Source: Maricaulis salignorans
Lineage (GTDB): Bacteria; Pseudomonadota; Alphaproteobacteria; Caulobacterales; Maricaulaceae
Reading direction: 5' to 3'
NCBI RefSeq assembly: GCF_900103475.1
Contig: NZ_FNHG01000002.1
Span: forward strand, 186,001-250,000
DNA: 64,000 nt
Positions 47,327-55,506 of the stretch are shown here, in pieces; positions within the stretch are counted from its first letter, which is position 1; each line of letters starts with the position of its first letter. The notes under the pieces are model-generated. The model saw only the letters and a program-made list of their open reading frames with translations. It was not told the origin of the DNA and ran no database searches. A program made the translations under genes and the position numbers.

Positions 47327-47632
47327 TCAGGCTGCGGCAGTCGCCTCAGGGGCGGCCGAAGCCTTTTTCAGTGCGCGTTTGATCTTCAGGGCCTTGTCGG
47401 ACAATTTCTCGTCGCGAGCCTTGAGGAGGAAGGCATCGAGCCCGCCAACATGATCGACGCTACGCAGGGCCTTGGCGGCAATGCGGAGTTTGAAATTGCG
47501 GCCCAGCTTCTCGGAAGCCAGGGTCACATCGCACAAATTCGGCAGAAAGCGACGGCGGGATCTGTTCATGGCATGGGAAACATTATTCCCCGACATTACA
47601 CCCGTACCGGTCAGTTCGCAGCGACGCGCCAT
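47327..47632 (-). CDS. rpmB: 50S ribosomal protein L28
   Basis: L28 of the large subunit: [44 protein letters not shown] and [20 protein letters not shown] are all family hallmarks. The 101-residue length fits the alphaproteobacterial form with an Ala-rich tail. ATG 47632 has AAGG upstream. No rpmG neighbour; monocistronic, divergent from the DUF3108 gene. Confidence 0.98.
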   Translation of the reverse strand: MARRCELTGTGVMSGNNVSHAMNRSRRRFLPNLCDVTLASEKLGRNFKLRIAAKALRSVDHVGGLDAFLLKARDEKLSDKALKIKRALKKASAAPEATAAA

Positions 47633-47818
47633 AGTCGCACCTTTCCAAAATAAAAAACTTTCGCTCGGGTCTTGCGACCAGAGTGGGAGCGGGCGAGATA
47701 GAGGAGGCGGCCCGCCTCGTCAAGCTTGCGGCGTTCATCTTGCAGTGGGTTTGGGTATATTATTGCAGTATGAAGGCGTCAATTGAGGCCTCCGGGTCCG
47801 GTAAAAGGAGTGCAGGGC

Positions 47819-48640
47819 GTGAAACAAGTGTGGTTAGCAGGCGTGGCAGCGCTGGGTCTGGTTGTCTCCGGCAGCGCCGGCATTGCCGATGACGCCGCCG
47901 ATGCAGGGGTCTCGCCCCGCGCCGCCGGCACGCATGGCGTCACGGTACAGTATTCAGGCTCCGTGCTGATCTTCCAGGTCGCTGATATCAGCATCAGTAC
48001 GGAATATGCCGATGATACCTATCAGGCTGCCGCGCGTTTCACCGCCGCCGGCCTGGCCGCCCTCTTCACCGATGCCGATATCGAAGCCGGTGTCAGCGGC
48101 TATCGCGATGGCACCCAGTTACAGCCTTACCGCTACAGCCATCTCAACCACGCCAGTTCCAAGAACCGGATCGTCGGAATCGACTTCCCCGATGGTGTCG
48201 CCATGCCCGACGTCAACCCGCCGTTTGGCAATATGGGCGAACCGGCTGCGACCGACGTGGATCGCGCAGGCGCCCGCGACCCGATCTCGACCCTGCTTGC
48301 CATGGGACTGGGGGCTGTTTCGTCTGGTAGCTCGCACTGCGATGGCCGCCTGCCAGTGTTCGATGGCCGCGCCCGCTATAATCTTCGCTTCGAGGATGGT
48401 GGCCGCAAGGATATCCGCACCCGGGCCTGGAGTGGCGAAGCGCTGATCTGCCGCGCCTATTACGAACCCATTTCCGGCTATGAGGCCGATGAATTCCCGA
48501 CCGCCGAGGAGATTGCCGAACCGATCGATTTCTGGCTGGCCCCGATCAATGGCGGCGAATTCTATGTCCCGGTGAAGATCCGCACCAATGCCGGCTTTGG
48601 CGGCGTCACCGTATCGGCCCGCTCGATCGAGACCTATTGA
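47819..48640 (+). CDS. Exported DUF3108-like protein
   Basis: A 273-residue protein starting at GTG 47819 (AAGGAG 8 nt upstream) with a signal peptide (KQVWLAGVAALGLVVSGSAGIADD). The body resembles DUF3108, a periplasmic family: VTVQYSGSVLIFQVADISIST, a middle RYSHLNHASSKNRIVGIDF, CDGRLPVFDGRARYNLRF, and ALICRAYYEPISGYEAD followed by PIDFWLAPINGGEFYVPVKI. Function unknown, perhaps in envelope maintenance. Its leader region holds only the divergent rpmB promoter area. Confidence 0.8.
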   Translation: MKQVWLAGVAALGLVVSGSAGIADDAADAGVSPRAAGTHGVTVQYSGSVLIFQVADISISTEYADDTYQAAARFTAAGLAALFTDADIEAGVSGYRDGTQLQPYRYSHLNHASSKNRIVGIDFPDGVAMPDVNPPFGNMGEPAATDVDRAGARDPISTLLAMGLGAVSSGSSHCDGRLPVFDGRARYNLRFEDGGRKDIRTRAWSGEALICRAYYEPISGYEADEFPTAEEIAEPIDFWLAPINGGEFYVPVKIRTNAGFGGVTVSARSIETY

Positions 48641-48724
48641 CCGCACCCGGCCCTCGCCGCCGGTAGGCGGGTGGCCTAATCTCTCGACTCATCAGACTTG
48701 TCCGACTCGTAACGGGAGAGCGGC

Positions 48725-51340
48725 GTGACGACGCATCGCGATACCGACGGCCAGATCACCGCCGCCCTCGGTCCGACCAATACCGGCAAGACGCATCTGG
48801 CGGTCGAGCGCATGCTGGGACGTTCATCCGGCATGATCGGCCTGCCTTTGCGGCTGCTGGCGCGCGAGGTCTATGACCGCGTCGTGCGCGCCAAGGGGGC
48901 CGCCGCCGTGGCTTTGGTCACCGGCGAGGAGAAGATCGTGCCGAAATCGGCGCGCTACTTCATCTGCACCGCCGAGGCGATGCCGCTCAATCTCAATGTC
49001 GCCTTCATCGCCATCGACGAAGTCCAGCTCGCCGCCGATCCGGAACGCGGCCATGTCTTCACCGACCGCATGCTGTATTGCCGCGGCAGCCAGGAGACCA
49101 TGCTGCTTGGCGCCGCCACGATGGGCCCGCTGATCCGCGAACTGATTCCCTCAGCGCATATCGAGACACGGGAGCGCTTCTCCCAACTCAGCCATACCGG
49201 GCCCGCCAAGCTGACGCGCCTGCCACGGCGCTCGGCGATCGTCGCCTTCTCGGCAGAGTCCGTTTACGCGATTGCCGAATTGATGCGGCGGCGTCGCGGT
49301 GGGGCAGCGGTGGTGATGGGCGGTCTGTCACCGCGCACCCGCAATGCCCAGGTCGAGCTCTACCAGTCAGGGGAAGTGGATTTCCTCGTCGCCACGGATG
49401 CCATCGGCATGGGGCTCAACATGGATGTCGACCATGTCGCCTTCGCTGAGAGCCGCAAGTTTGACGGCCGCAAGCGCCGGCGCCTCAGCGCCGCAGAGCT
49501 GGCCCAGATCGCCGGCCGTGCGGGCCGTTTCCGCAATGACGGCACATTCGGCGAGACGGCCGATTGCGGTCCGTTTGATCCCGACCTGGTGCGACGGATC
49601 GAGAACCATCAGTTCGCGCCCGTCACCAAGCTGCAATGGCGCAATCCCGATCTCGACGAACGCTCGCTCGACAATCTCCTCATCTCCCTGGCCGAGCCGC
49701 CCGACCATCCGGCGCTGGAGCGGGCCCGTGAGGCAATTGACGAGCGCACCCTGGCGCTGCTTGCGTCCGATCCGGAGATCCGCGACCGCACCGCCTCCAT
49801 GGCGGGCGTGAGGCGTTTGTGGGATGCCTGCCGCCTGCCCGATTTCCGCAAGGTCACCCTCGACGCCCATGCCAGTCTGGTGCGGACGATTTTCATGCAC
49901 CTGACCGGCCCGGCCGGCCATCTGCCCGATGACTGGCTCAACGGACATTTGCAACGCCTCGACCGCACCGATGGCGAGGTCGATGTTCTCGCCGCCCGCC
50001 TGACCCAGGTCCGCACCTGGGCCTATGCTGCCCACCGCCCCGACTGGACCGCCGACCCCGAGCACTGGTGCGAGCGCACCCGCGAGATCGAAGACGCCCT
50101 GTCTGACGCCCTGCACGAAAAGCTGATGCAGCGCTTTGTCGACCGCCGCACCGGAGCGCTGATGAAAGGTTTGCGCGATGAGCGCGAAATGCTGGCCGGG
50201 GTCTCGCCCGAGGGCGAGGTCACGGTGGAGGGGCATTATGTCGGACGGCTGGTCGGGCTCTCCTTCAAGCCCGATGCCCAGGGACGCGAGCTGGCGGCCA
50301 GGGCCCTGCGCTCGGCGGCGATTGAGGCGCTGCGCCCCGAAGTCAATCGTCGGCTCGGCGCCCTCGCCCGCGTCACCCCCGATGAGATCATATTCGGCGA
50401 GGACGGCGCGATCAGCTGGCTGGGCGAGCCGGTGGCCCGGCTCACGGCCGGACCGGAGCCCTTGCGCCCGGCGGTCACCCTGGTCGGCGCGGAAATTGGC
50501 GCCGCCGAAGCCCGCGCCCGGGCGCGCTCGCATCTGGAACGTCTCGTGAGCCAGCTGGCGCAGGCACGTCTGGCGCCCTTGCTGAGACTGCGCGAGAGCG
50601 CCAATGGCGACGCGCTGGCCGGCCTCGCCAGCGGCATTGCCTGGCGGATGTTCGAAACGGGCGGCGCCCTGCCCCGGCTCGACGTCAGCGAGGAAATCCA
50701 GGCCCTCTCGCCCTCGGAGCGCCGCGCCCTGCGTGCACTGGGCGTCGAGATCGGCGAGCACATGATCTACCTGCCAGCCCTGATCAAACCGGCCGCGGCC
50801 CGCCTCAACAGCCTGTTGCGCGCCATCCATGCCGGTGACACCCGGCCCGCCTGGCGTCCGGCACCGGGGCTCACCTCCCTGCCGCGCGATCACAGCCGCT
50901 CGCCGGGGGATCATATCGCCATCGGCTATCAGCCCTGCGGCCCGCGCGCTGTGCGTTTCGACATTCTCGAACGGCTCGCCGACATGATCCGCGACGCCCG
51001 TACAGCCCGGCGCAAGGGCCAGTTCGCGCTGACGCCGGCCATGACCGCCCTGCTCGGCTGCAGCCTGGAAGATTTGCGCGGCATTCTCGGCGCGCTCGAC
51101 TACCGGCGTCTGCAGAAGGGCCATCCACCCGAAGCGGGCCCTGAGGAGATCTGGGTCCGCCGGCGACGCACCCCGCGCGCCGCGCCGGCCAGCCCCGCCG
51201 CCATCACACCCGATACCGATAATCCGTTTTCCGCCCTCGCCGGTCTGAGTTTTGCGCCGCCGCCGGCCCGGCGTGTGCCTGCGGGCGCAACCAAGCGAGC
51301 CAGGCGGCGACGGCCACCCCGGCAGAAGGCGGGGTCATGA
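48725..51340 (+). CDS. SUV3-like DEAD/DEAH-type helicase
   Basis: An 871-residue superfamily 2 RNA helicase related to mitochondrial SUV3. Motif I GPTNTGKT is at 16-23, motif II AIDEVQLA near 97, motif V/VI VDFLVATDAIGMGLNMDVDHV and QIAGRAGRFRNDGTFG. The C-terminal half is a bacterial extension seen in MgpS-like proteins and ends in a basic tail (PPARRVPAGATKRARRRRP). In mitochondria SUV3 works with PNPase in RNA decay, so an RNA-turnover role is likely. GTG 48725 start. Overlaps the S4 gene by 4 nt (ATGA), forming a helicase/S4/TerB/fdxA/carD row. Confidence 0.9.
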   Translation: MTTHRDTDGQITAALGPTNTGKTHLAVERMLGRSSGMIGLPLRLLAREVYDRVVRAKGAAAVALVTGEEKIVPKSARYFICTAEAMPLNLNVAFIAIDEVQLAADPERGHVFTDRMLYCRGSQETMLLGAATMGPLIRELIPSAHIETRERFSQLSHTGPAKLTRLPRRSAIVAFSAESVYAIAELMRRRRGGAAVVMGGLSPRTRNAQVELYQSGEVDFLVATDAIGMGLNMDVDHVAFAESRKFDGRKRRRLSAAELAQIAGRAGRFRNDGTFGETADCGPFDPDLVRRIENHQFAPVTKLQWRNPDLDERSLDNLLISLAEPPDHPALERAREAIDERTLALLASDPEIRDRTASMAGVRRLWDACRLPDFRKVTLDAHASLVRTIFMHLTGPAGHLPDDWLNGHLQRLDRTDGEVDVLAARLTQVRTWAYAAHRPDWTADPEHWCERTREIEDALSDALHEKLMQRFVDRRTGALMKGLRDEREMLAGVSPEGEVTVEGHYVGRLVGLSFKPDAQGRELAARALRSAAIEALRPEVNRRLGALARVTPDEIIFGEDGAISWLGEPVARLTAGPEPLRPAVTLVGAEIGAAEARARARSHLERLVSQLAQARLAPLLRLRESANGDALAGLASGIAWRMFETGGALPRLDVSEEIQALSPSERRALRALGVEIGEHMIYLPALIKPAAARLNSLLRAIHAGDTRPAWRPAPGLTSLPRDHSRSPGDHIAIGYQPCGPRAVRFDILERLADMIRDARTARRKGQFALTPAMTALLGCSLEDLRGILGALDYRRLQKGHPPEAGPEEIWVRRRRTPRAAPASPAAITPDTDNPFSALAGLSFAPPPARRVPAGATKRARRRRPPRQKAGS

Positions 51341-51681
51341 GCGAGCCGGCCGAAGCGCAACGGATCGATCTCTGGCTCTGGCATGCCCGGTTCTACAAGA
51401 CCCGCAGCCTGGCCACCGCCATTGTCGCCAAGGGACGCATCCGTGTGACATCCAACGGGCTGACCCGGCGGATATCGAAGCCGGCAACACTGGTCCGCGC
51501 AGGCGACACATTGACCCTGCTGCGAAACGGTTCGATTGTCTGCCTCACCATTCTGGCGCTGGCCGAACGGCGCGGCACTGCCACGCAGGCGCAAGCGCTC
51601 TACCAATTGCCGGACGAGGCGCAGCCAGACGCCAGTCCGGCACAAGGAAGCAGAAGCGATGACCGCGTCAGCACCCGATAG
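51337..51681 (+). CDS. S4-domain RNA-binding protein (Hsp15-like)
   Basis: A 114-residue protein dominated by an S4 domain: RIDLWLWHARFYKTRSLATAI, AKGRIRVTSNGLTRRISKP and VRAGDTLTLLR. Hsp15/HslR of this family rescues stalled 50S subunits carrying peptidyl-tRNA. The start overlaps the helicase stop by 4 nt, so helicase and RNA-binding protein are made together, a pairing found across alphaproteobacteria. Confidence 0.9.
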   Translation: MSEPAEAQRIDLWLWHARFYKTRSLATAIVAKGRIRVTSNGLTRRISKPATLVRAGDTLTLLRNGSIVCLTILALAERRGTATQAQALYQLPDEAQPDASPAQGSRSDDRVSTR

Positions 51682-51695
51682 CCTGGAGCCCGCCC

Positions 51696-52145
51696 ATGTT
51701 TGACAAGCTGAAACAGATGTTTGGCCGTGACCCCGTCACCGCGCGGCCGGAGCTTGACCCCCATATCGCTGCGACTGCGCTCCTGGTCGAGGCCGCCCTT
51801 GCGGACGGAATTTATGCCGATTGCGAGCAGGACCAGATCAAGGAAATCCTCGCGGCCGCCTTCCTGCTCGACCCTGCCGCCGTCGACCGGGTGCTTGACC
51901 AGGCCGAGGAACTGGCCGAGGGCGCGATCGACCATCACCGCTTTACCAAAGTGGTCAAAGTCTGCCTGAGCGAGCAGGAGCGGGTCGCATTGATTGAGCA
52001 ATTATGGATGGTCGCCCTCGCCGATGGCGAGAAATCACCCTTCGAGGACGCTTTCGTGCGCCGGATCGCGCCCCTGCTTGGCATTGCGGATCGTGAGCGG
52101 GTTTTCGCCCGTGCCCGTGCAGAAGCCAAGGTCCGGCACCGTTGA
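51696..52145 (+). CDS. TerB family protein
   Basis: A 149-residue helical protein of the TerB fold: two repeats with LVEAALADGIYADCEQDQIKEIL and LWMVALADGEKSPFEDAFVRRIA, the acidic D-G/D-G-E metal-binding pattern typical of the family. It starts with MFDKLKQMFGRDP. TerB proteins are named for tellurite resistance, but isolated chromosomal members are not resistance genes. 14 nt after the S4 gene (GGAG ribosome binding site), so likely in the same operon. Confidence 0.85.
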   Translation: MFDKLKQMFGRDPVTARPELDPHIAATALLVEAALADGIYADCEQDQIKEILAAAFLLDPAAVDRVLDQAEELAEGAIDHHRFTKVVKVCLSEQERVALIEQLWMVALADGEKSPFEDAFVRRIAPLLGIADRERVFARARAEAKVRHR

Positions 52146-52207
52146 CAAAACCGAGGCGGCAGCCCATGTCCGCCAAGCCCCGCCAATTCTCTGCATGACC
52201 GGTTCCC

Positions 52208-52549
52208 ATGACCTATATCGTCACTGACGCTTGCGTACGCTGCAAATACACTGATTGCGTCGAAGTCTGCCCCGTGGATTGTTTCTATGAGGGCGAGAAT
52301 TTCCTCGTCATTCATCCCGATGAGTGCATCGATTGCGGCGTTTGCGAGCCGGAATGCCCGGTCGAGGCCATCAAGCCCGACACCGAGGACGATCCGGACG
52401 GGAAGTGGCTGGCGATCAATTCGAAATTCGCCGAGACCTGGCCGAACATCACCGTCCGCAAGGATGCGCCCGCCGATGCCGATGCCCTGGCGGAAGAAAC
52501 CGGAAAGTATGAAAAATATTTCTCGGAAAAACCCGGGTCCGGGGACTGA
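52208..52549 (+). CDS. fdxA: Ferredoxin FdxA (7Fe type)
   Basis: A 113-residue bacterial ferredoxin. Cysteines 9, 17, 21 and 25 ([19 protein letters not shown]) and 40, 43, 46, 50 ([12 protein letters not shown]) match the [3Fe-4S]/[4Fe-4S] 7-Fe family, with Cys12 as an extra residue. A C-terminal extension follows (about 60-113) as is usual for FdxA. Cytosolic electron carrier; partner not identifiable here. It precedes carD, a frequent alphaproteobacterial order. Confidence 0.96.
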   Translation: MTYIVTDACVRCKYTDCVEVCPVDCFYEGENFLVIHPDECIDCGVCEPECPVEAIKPDTEDDPDGKWLAINSKFAETWPNITVRKDAPADADALAEETGKYEKYFSEKPGSGD

Positions 52550-52783
52550 ATCTTGCCCGGCTGCGCTCGCTAGCGTTTGGATTTCACGTAATTTTGTGAT
52601 ATGTAAGTCACATTGATGGGCAGCGCGTCTGGTGCGGCCCGCTTTTCTACGTGGTGGATTACACACAAATTTTGTCGATCTCGAAGCCGGATGGGTGCCG
52701 GAACTTCTTTGAGAACGCTCGGCAGTTTATTGTGTGCGATCAGCGTCAAGCGACCGCGTGAAGAGCCTAGCGAGAGTATATCA

Positions 52784-53302
52784 ATGACGAAGAAAACCGC
52801 CAACGACAACAGATCTTTCAAACAAGGCGATTTCATTGTGTACCCGGCCCATGGTGTGGGCCAGGTATCCGGCGTTGAGAAAGATTCGGTCGCAGGTTTC
52901 GAAATCGAAGTTTACGTCGTGACCTTCGAGCAGGATAAAATGACCTTGCGGGTGCCAACCGCAAAAGCCGACGTCTCCGGCATGCGCCCGCTCTCGAGCG
53001 ACCGCATCGTGAAGGACGCGCTGAAAACCCTCAAGGGCAAGGCCCGGGTCAAGCGTACCATGTGGAGCCGCCGTGCCCAGGAATACGAAGCCAAGATCAA
53101 TTCAGGCGATCTGATCATGATTGCCGAAGTTGTTCGCGATCTGCACCGCGCCGAAGACCAGCCGGAGCAGTCCTATTCGGAGCGCCAGCTGTATGAATCC
53201 GCTGTCGATCGCATGGTCCGCGAACTGGCTGCGGTCGAAAATATCGAGCATGAAAAAGCACGCGATCTACTGTCCGCCTCGCTGATCAAGAAGGCCGCCT
53301 AG
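52784..53302 (+). CDS. carD: CarD family transcriptional regulator
   Basis: A 172-residue CarD/CdnL protein from ATG 52784. The N-terminal Tudor-like RNA polymerase interaction domain (about 10-70) reads FKQGDFIVYPAHGVGQVSGV...VTFEQDKMTLRVP; the C-terminal helical DNA-binding domain follows. CarD stabilises the open promoter complex, especially at ribosomal RNA promoters. The 234-nt upstream gap (52550-52783) is AT-richer than surroundings and likely holds its promoter and a long leader. An upstream in-frame ATG at 52613 is not supported. Confidence 0.95.
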   Translation: MTKKTANDNRSFKQGDFIVYPAHGVGQVSGVEKDSVAGFEIEVYVVTFEQDKMTLRVPTAKADVSGMRPLSSDRIVKDALKTLKGKARVKRTMWSRRAQEYEAKINSGDLIMIAEVVRDLHRAEDQPEQSYSERQLYESAVDRMVRELAAVENIEHEKARDLLSASLIKKAA

Positions 53303-53347
53303 GCCCTTCCCGGCGACGGCTTGCAGACGACGATCCTGTTGATGAAG

Positions 53348-53374
53348 ACGCCCGGCTCCGTGCCGGGCGTTTTT
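53348..53374 (+). terminator. Rho-independent terminator of carD
   Basis: ACGCCCGGC pairs with GCCGGGCGT (53348-53356 with 53362-53370), 5-nt loop, followed by TTTT (53371-53374). Nine-bp GC-rich stem, 46 nt after the carD stop. Confidence 0.9.
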
Positions 53375-53406
53375 CATGGCGGGATCGGCATGATTGACGG
53401 GTCCCG

Positions 53407-53520
53407 GCCCCTGTGAATGTGGCCCCCCTGAATGTGGCCCCTGTGAATATGGCCCCGGCTAGTGTGGCCCCGGCTAATGTGGCTCTAGTGAATGCGGCCC
53501 TGGTGAATGTGGCGCCTGGA
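53407..53520. repeat. Degenerate 15-bp tandem repeat (7.6 units)
   Basis: Seven 15-bp units of the form GCCCCTGTGAATGTG run 53407-53511, with a partial eighth to 53520. Because the unit is a multiple of 3, both strands read as pentapeptide repeats: rightward A-P-V-N-V; leftward A-T-F-T-G / A-T-L-A-G, which matches the A-(x)-(L/F)-x-x pentapeptide-repeat family. The leftward open frame (53286-53681) has no family similarity outside the repeats and overlaps the thermonuclease 3' end. Rest of the 341-nt gap 53303-53643 holds only the carD terminator and nothing else recognisable. Confidence 0.9.
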
Positions 53521-53643
53521 GCGGGCTGAACCGGTTCAACCCTCCTGCGCTTCCTGTTGGCACCGGGCAGACCGGCGCATGCACCCGGTCCCTGGGTGAC
53601 CTGCCCCGGCCGAGACCCGACCGGAGAAGCCCTGGCCGCAACC

Positions 53644-54417
53644 TCACTCATCGAGCCACTCGATCCGTTCGGGATGATCAATCCGCATCAAGGGCCCATT
53701 CTCCGCCTCGATCCAGCCGCGCACACGGACAGGCCGGCCTTCCAGCTCAGCCAGCGGTCGCCCGGCCTCCTCGAACGCCGCCTCGTCACCGGCCTCGACG
53801 ACGACAGTAAAGTCTGTCCGGTAGTCGAGACCGAAATTGATATAGGTCCGGCCCGAACGCAGCCGCGTAACCTCCACCACCCGCCCCTGGACCAGTTGCA
53901 CCGAGCCGATATCCTGGGCCAGGCCGTCGGGATGGGTATCGCGGACGCGGTGGGCCGGATTGCCCCACAGGCCGGCACCGGCGGCGCGCGCCTGCGCTTC
54001 CAGCTGCAGCAGGGGTGCCGCCGCCTGCCGGTTTCCCGGATGCGTCAGCACACGTGCCAGCCCGGCAGAGACCATGTCCGCCTGAACCCAGCTGTCCTCA
54101 CCCTCGCCTGCTCGATAGACCTGGGCGATCGCCCGGTCATAGCGGTCCCGCTGCAAGCCATCATAGCCCAGCCGGATGTCCTGCCCCTCGAGCCGGGCCC
54201 GCAGCCAGTCGGTGGCCGACGCCGCATCCGGCGCATCGAGCTCCGCCAGCCTGACCTCAAGCGGGCCATCACCGGTTTCCAGCACCAGGCTGAGCGGCCC
54301 GGAGATGGCGGTCACCTGTCCACTTTCGCCCGGCTCGAAGGCCGGCGCGAAAGCCGGTTGCGGTGCCTCGCACGCGATCACGAACAACATGGCAAACAGT
54401 TTGAGGATATCGGGCAT
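53644..54417 (-). CDS. Thermonuclease (SNase-like) family lipoprotein
   Basis: A 257-residue exported protein starting at ATG 54417 (GGAGG 5 nt upstream) with a lipobox FVIAC at Cys16. The SNase fold appears as GPLEVRLAELDAPDAASATDWL, YDRAIAQVY and the C-terminal helix QAAAPLLQLEAQARAAGAGLWGN. The conserved catalytic residues Arg and Glu-containing segment (RLAELDAP) are present, but the second catalytic arginine cannot be placed with certainty. A further OB-like region (VVEVTRLRSGRTYINFG, WIEAENG) follows, as in thermonuclease-like lipoproteins. The frame upstream to 54555 is not used. Confidence 0.82.
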   Translation of the reverse strand: MPDILKLFAMLFVIACEAPQPAFAPAFEPGESGQVTAISGPLSLVLETGDGPLEVRLAELDAPDAASATDWLRARLEGQDIRLGYDGLQRDRYDRAIAQVYRAGEGEDSWVQADMVSAGLARVLTHPGNRQAAAPLLQLEAQARAAGAGLWGNPAHRVRDTHPDGLAQDIGSVQLVQGRVVEVTRLRSGRTYINFGLDYRTDFTVVVEAGDEAAFEEAGRPLAELEGRPVRVRGWIEAENGPLMRIDHPERIEWLDE

Positions 54418-54601
54418 GCCCGCCTCCACCTGATGGGTGATGGCCGGATAATACACCCTGCGATTGAACATGCAAGATGCAATCTGTGAGCGAGCCAAAA
54501 TCCCGTCGCTGTCACCCACGCCCCGGACCGCGTCAGCGTTTACCAATCCTTTCATTCTCGCGCGCTAGCTGTGTGGGAGATATTCATCAGGGATTCGCGC
54601 C

Positions 54602-55159
54602 ATGACCGCCTACGCCTATAATGACGACGCACAGAATATGGACAGCGCCAACGCCGCTGCCGACGCCGCCCGCGCGATCGCGGAAGCCATCAACGAGACC
54701 GCTGCGCGCGCCTCACAAGGCGCCGACGCGGCCCAGATCGCGCGCGATACGATGGATCAGATTGAGGAATCCAGCCAGGTGCTCGAACGCCGCGTCGAAG
54801 CCCTCACCGATGCCTCCAAGCGCATCAACGCCATCCTGACGACGATCGAGGCGATTGCCAGCCAGACCAATCTGCTGGCGCTGAACGCCACGATCGAGGC
54901 GGCGCGCGCTGGCGAAGCCGGCCGCGGCTTTGCTGTCGTCGCCGGCGAGGTCAAGGCCCTGGCCGGACAGACCGCCAAGGCGACCGAAGATATCGCGGCC
55001 CGCATCGCCTCGCTCGATAATGAGGTCAAGGAAATCCTCGACGGCGTGCGCGGATCCGGCGTCTCGGTCGCCCGTGGCAAGGAAGCCGTCGACCAGATGA
55101 CCCTCGCCACCCAGGAAGTCTCGCAGCAACTCAACCGCCTGCGTGACCGCGCACACTGA
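54602..55159 (+). CDS. Standalone methyl-accepting-type signalling domain protein
   Basis: A 185-residue, highly helical protein that contains the chemoreceptor signalling tip: [20 protein letters not shown] followed by [15 protein letters not shown] (about 83-118). There is no transmembrane segment, HAMP or ligand-binding domain, and no PAS or globin fusion; the frame is intact from ATG 54602 and is followed by a strong terminator. It could be a cytosolic chemoreceptor partner or a remnant. Divergent from the thermonuclease. Methylation sites cannot be assigned confidently. Confidence 0.85.
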   Translation: MTAYAYNDDAQNMDSANAAADAARAIAEAINETAARASQGADAAQIARDTMDQIEESSQVLERRVEALTDASKRINAILTTIEAIASQTNLLALNATIEAARAGEAGRGFAVVAGEVKALAGQTAKATEDIAARIASLDNEVKEILDGVRGSGVSVARGKEAVDQMTLATQEVSQQLNRLRDRAH

Positions 55160-55185
55160 TCACCCAGGCATTGCACACAAAATTC

Positions 55186-55220
55186 GGGCGGCCGGCTGAA
55201 CAGCCCGCCGCCCCTTTTTT
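55186..55220 (+). terminator. Rho-independent terminator of the signalling-domain gene
   Basis: GC-rich stem 55186-55198 with 55201-55213 (one mismatch) followed by CTTTTTT. Flanking ACACAAAA and TTTTTTGTG can extend the stem. 26 nt after the stop codon. Confidence 0.9.
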
Positions 55221-55313
55221 GTGCGCCATCCCGGGGACGGAAGAATTGCTGCGATACCGTCAGCCCGACAGGCTTCAACCACACCCCAAAACCGTCTAAG
55301 ACCAAACTCAGGC

Positions 55314-55390
55314 GACCCCGTAGCTCAGTCGGATAGAGCAACAGATTCCTAATCTGTAGGTCGCGCGTTCGAATCGCGCCGGGGCCACCA
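55314..55390 (+). tRNA. tRNA-Arg (anticodon CCT)
   Basis: A complete cloverleaf: acceptor 55314-55320, D arm GCTC..GAGC, anticodon arm ACAGA-TTCCTAA-TCTGT with anticodon CCT at 55348-55350, T arm GCGCG-TTCGAAT-CGCGC, discriminator A and encoded CCA (55388-55390). It reads AGG codons. The acceptor stem has an A2:C71 mismatch while the other six pairs are intact. No integrase or attachment repeat is seen nearby. Confidence 0.96.
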
Positions 55391-55438
55391 TTTATCGGGC
55401 GATTGATTTTCCGGGGGCCGCCCCCTAGATCTGGGTCC

Positions 55439-55486
55439 GGGCAGGACGACCTGCTCCATCACGACCAATTTCCGGGACGACCCGGT
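55439..55486 (+). promoter_or_regulatory. Guanidine-II (mini-ykkC) riboswitch
   Basis: Two small hairpins each cap with the loop ACGA closed by GG/CC: P1 GCAGG-ACGA-CCTGC (55441-55454) and P2 CCGGG-ACGA-CCCGG (55472-55485), separated by 17 nt. This twin-hairpin ACGR architecture is the defining feature of the guanidine-II riboswitch. It ends about 20 nt before the sugE start, with the ribosome binding site GAGAGG just downstream, so it should turn on translation when guanidine is bound. Confidence 0.93.
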
Positions 55487-55506
55487 CCTGTTGAGAGGGC
55501 CGTGTC

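Noticed and set aside
49367-51124. 585-codon frame antisense to the SUV3-like helicase
   Set aside because: Shadow of the helicase gene; no ribosome binding site and no recognisable domain.
51696-52145. Tellurite resistance gene
   Set aside because: TerB fold alone, without terC/terD partners, is not evidence of tellurite resistance.
53286-53681. Leftward frame over the 15-bp repeat as a pentapeptide-repeat protein gene
   Set aside because: Only the repeat core fits the family; the flanking residues look like noise, it overlaps the thermonuclease 3' end, and no clear ribosome binding site was seen. Kept as a repeat and a finding.
55314-55390. tRNA-Arg as an integration site for a mobile element
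   Set aside because: No integrase, no repeated 3' tRNA end and no cargo-like genes follow; sugE and its riboswitch begin directly after.
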